Part shown: positions 63,579 to 64,000 of the stretch, in pieces
Layout of the letters: each line of letters opens with the position of its first letter
How positions within the stretch are numbered: the stretch's first letter is position 1
Assembly: GCA_021234155.1 (NCBI GenBank)
Contig: JAJEKV010000073.1
Location: 840,001 to 904,000, forward strand
Direction: 5' to 3'
Length of the DNA stretch: 64,000 nt
Source of the DNA: Isoetes taiwanensis
Lineage: Eukaryota; Streptophyta; Lycopodiopsida; Isoetales; Isoetaceae
Translations under genes and position numbers: made by a program
Notes under the pieces: model-generated
What the model was told of the DNA's origin: nothing
The model's database searches: none
The model's input: the letters and a program-made list of their open reading frames with translations, nothing else

Positions 63579-64000
63579 GTTCGCTTCGTGATCACTTTCT
63601 TCTCCCCTTGCCGTTTCTTTGTTGTCTTGCTGCTCCAATTTTTCCCCGTTTTGAAGACTTCTTGTATACTATTCTTCCCCTGTTAGGCTTCTTTAGTTTG
63701 CCCAACCAAGTCGATTTGTGTATCCGCTTGGAGGCCTTCGTTTTTCCAAACAGCTGATGATTTTGCCAGCTGATCAAATTTAATTTCGTAAATCTGTTCT
63801 CAAGACTCTGTTTTTCAAGTGCAGCAAGTACAGTTTGCAGTTTCAGGATTTCTGGAGTGGTGACAGCACTCCTCTCTGCAACAAAATCAAGAAAAACTCA
63901 AGTGTTTTTATCTTTTCTCTGCTGAAAAAGCTATCAGAAAAAATCATGTCTTTGCTCATTTTTATCATCTTCTGTTTATCTTGGCTTATCCGAAATTTTG
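63579..64000 (+). other. Leader of the retrotransposon at the right edge
   Basis: T-rich plus-strand DNA without a convincing gag start follows the primer site. It is presumably the untranslated leader; the coding part would lie outside the window. Confidence 0.55.

Noticed and set aside
1-64000. CRISPR arrays, bacterial operons, ribosomal RNA or organellar insertions
   Set aside because: No regularly spaced direct repeats, no Shine-Dalgarno-led gene clusters and no rRNA or plastid gene words were seen. The content is eukaryotic nuclear.

Overview
The window looks like nuclear DNA of a gene-poor, transposon-dense streptophyte, most likely a land plant. Plant-type evidence is the CACTA element with CACTACAAGA ends, plant-style Helitron ends, L1-like LINEs with a C-terminal zf-RVT domain, Ty3/gypsy pol with plant-type integrase, and a primer-binding site matching plant tRNA-Asp. 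One chromodomain element resembles Tf1/sushi/Tcn1-type chromoviruses, which are better known from non-seed plants and fungi. A bryophyte, lycophyte or fern is therefore a reasonable but unproven guess. No housekeeping gene, rRNA gene or complete tRNA gene is visible.

Layout. 1-1314: AT-rich, no gene. 1320-12160: a whole but decayed Tat/Athila-like Ty3/gypsy element with two LTRs, a 5-bp target duplication (CATTT) and a long extra coding region between integrase and the 3' LTR. 12162-12662: unrecognised ORFs, minus strand. 13550-15770: 5'-truncated LINE, minus strand. 16347-18358: Helitron 1. 18359-20160: unassigned, with small repeats and a GC palindrome. 20180-24420: a LINE of the same family on the plus strand, with another truncated LINE nested in it (23186-24163). 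24923-26600: remains of a DUF7869-type transposon-related gene, minus strand. 27000-30282: chromodomain Ty3/gypsy element lacking its RT palm, with one LTR.

31027-50353 is a 'Russian doll'. A minus-strand chromodomain Ty3/gypsy element (3' LTR at the left, gag at the right) is split by three later arrivals: a LINE with a 35-A tail (35065-37078), a 7.7-kb CACTA transposon (37291-45010, TSD GTC) and Helitron 2 (46375-48333). The gypsy reading frame resumes across the CACTA and Helitron junctions, so the order of events is secure. To the right lie two foldback/MITE-like elements (50579-51138, 51396-51850), an AT-rich stretch, an intact 182-codon cysteine-rich ORF with a TATA box (55146-55694), and an L1-like LINE with tandem 5' monomers, ORF1 and an endonuclease (56740-63203). 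This LINE is split by Helitron 3 (59290-62650) and cut short by an LTR retrotransposon whose 5' LTR starts at 63204 and which leaves the window.

The most unusual system is the Helitron family. Three copies share an A|TC...CTAG|T insertion signature, the same 17-nt 3' hairpin and a 7-nt hairpin-to-end spacing. Two of them are filled mainly with kilobase-long, almost pure A/G sequence on the plus strand. Helitron 3 also carries about 1.4 kb of ordinary DNA between two purine blocks, which looks like captured cargo. None of the three encodes a visible Rep/helicase, so all must be non-autonomous. The other main candidates for new biology are the cysteine-rich ORF at 55146, the extra 3' region of the first gypsy element, and the unknown 5' ORF of the minus-strand gypsy element.
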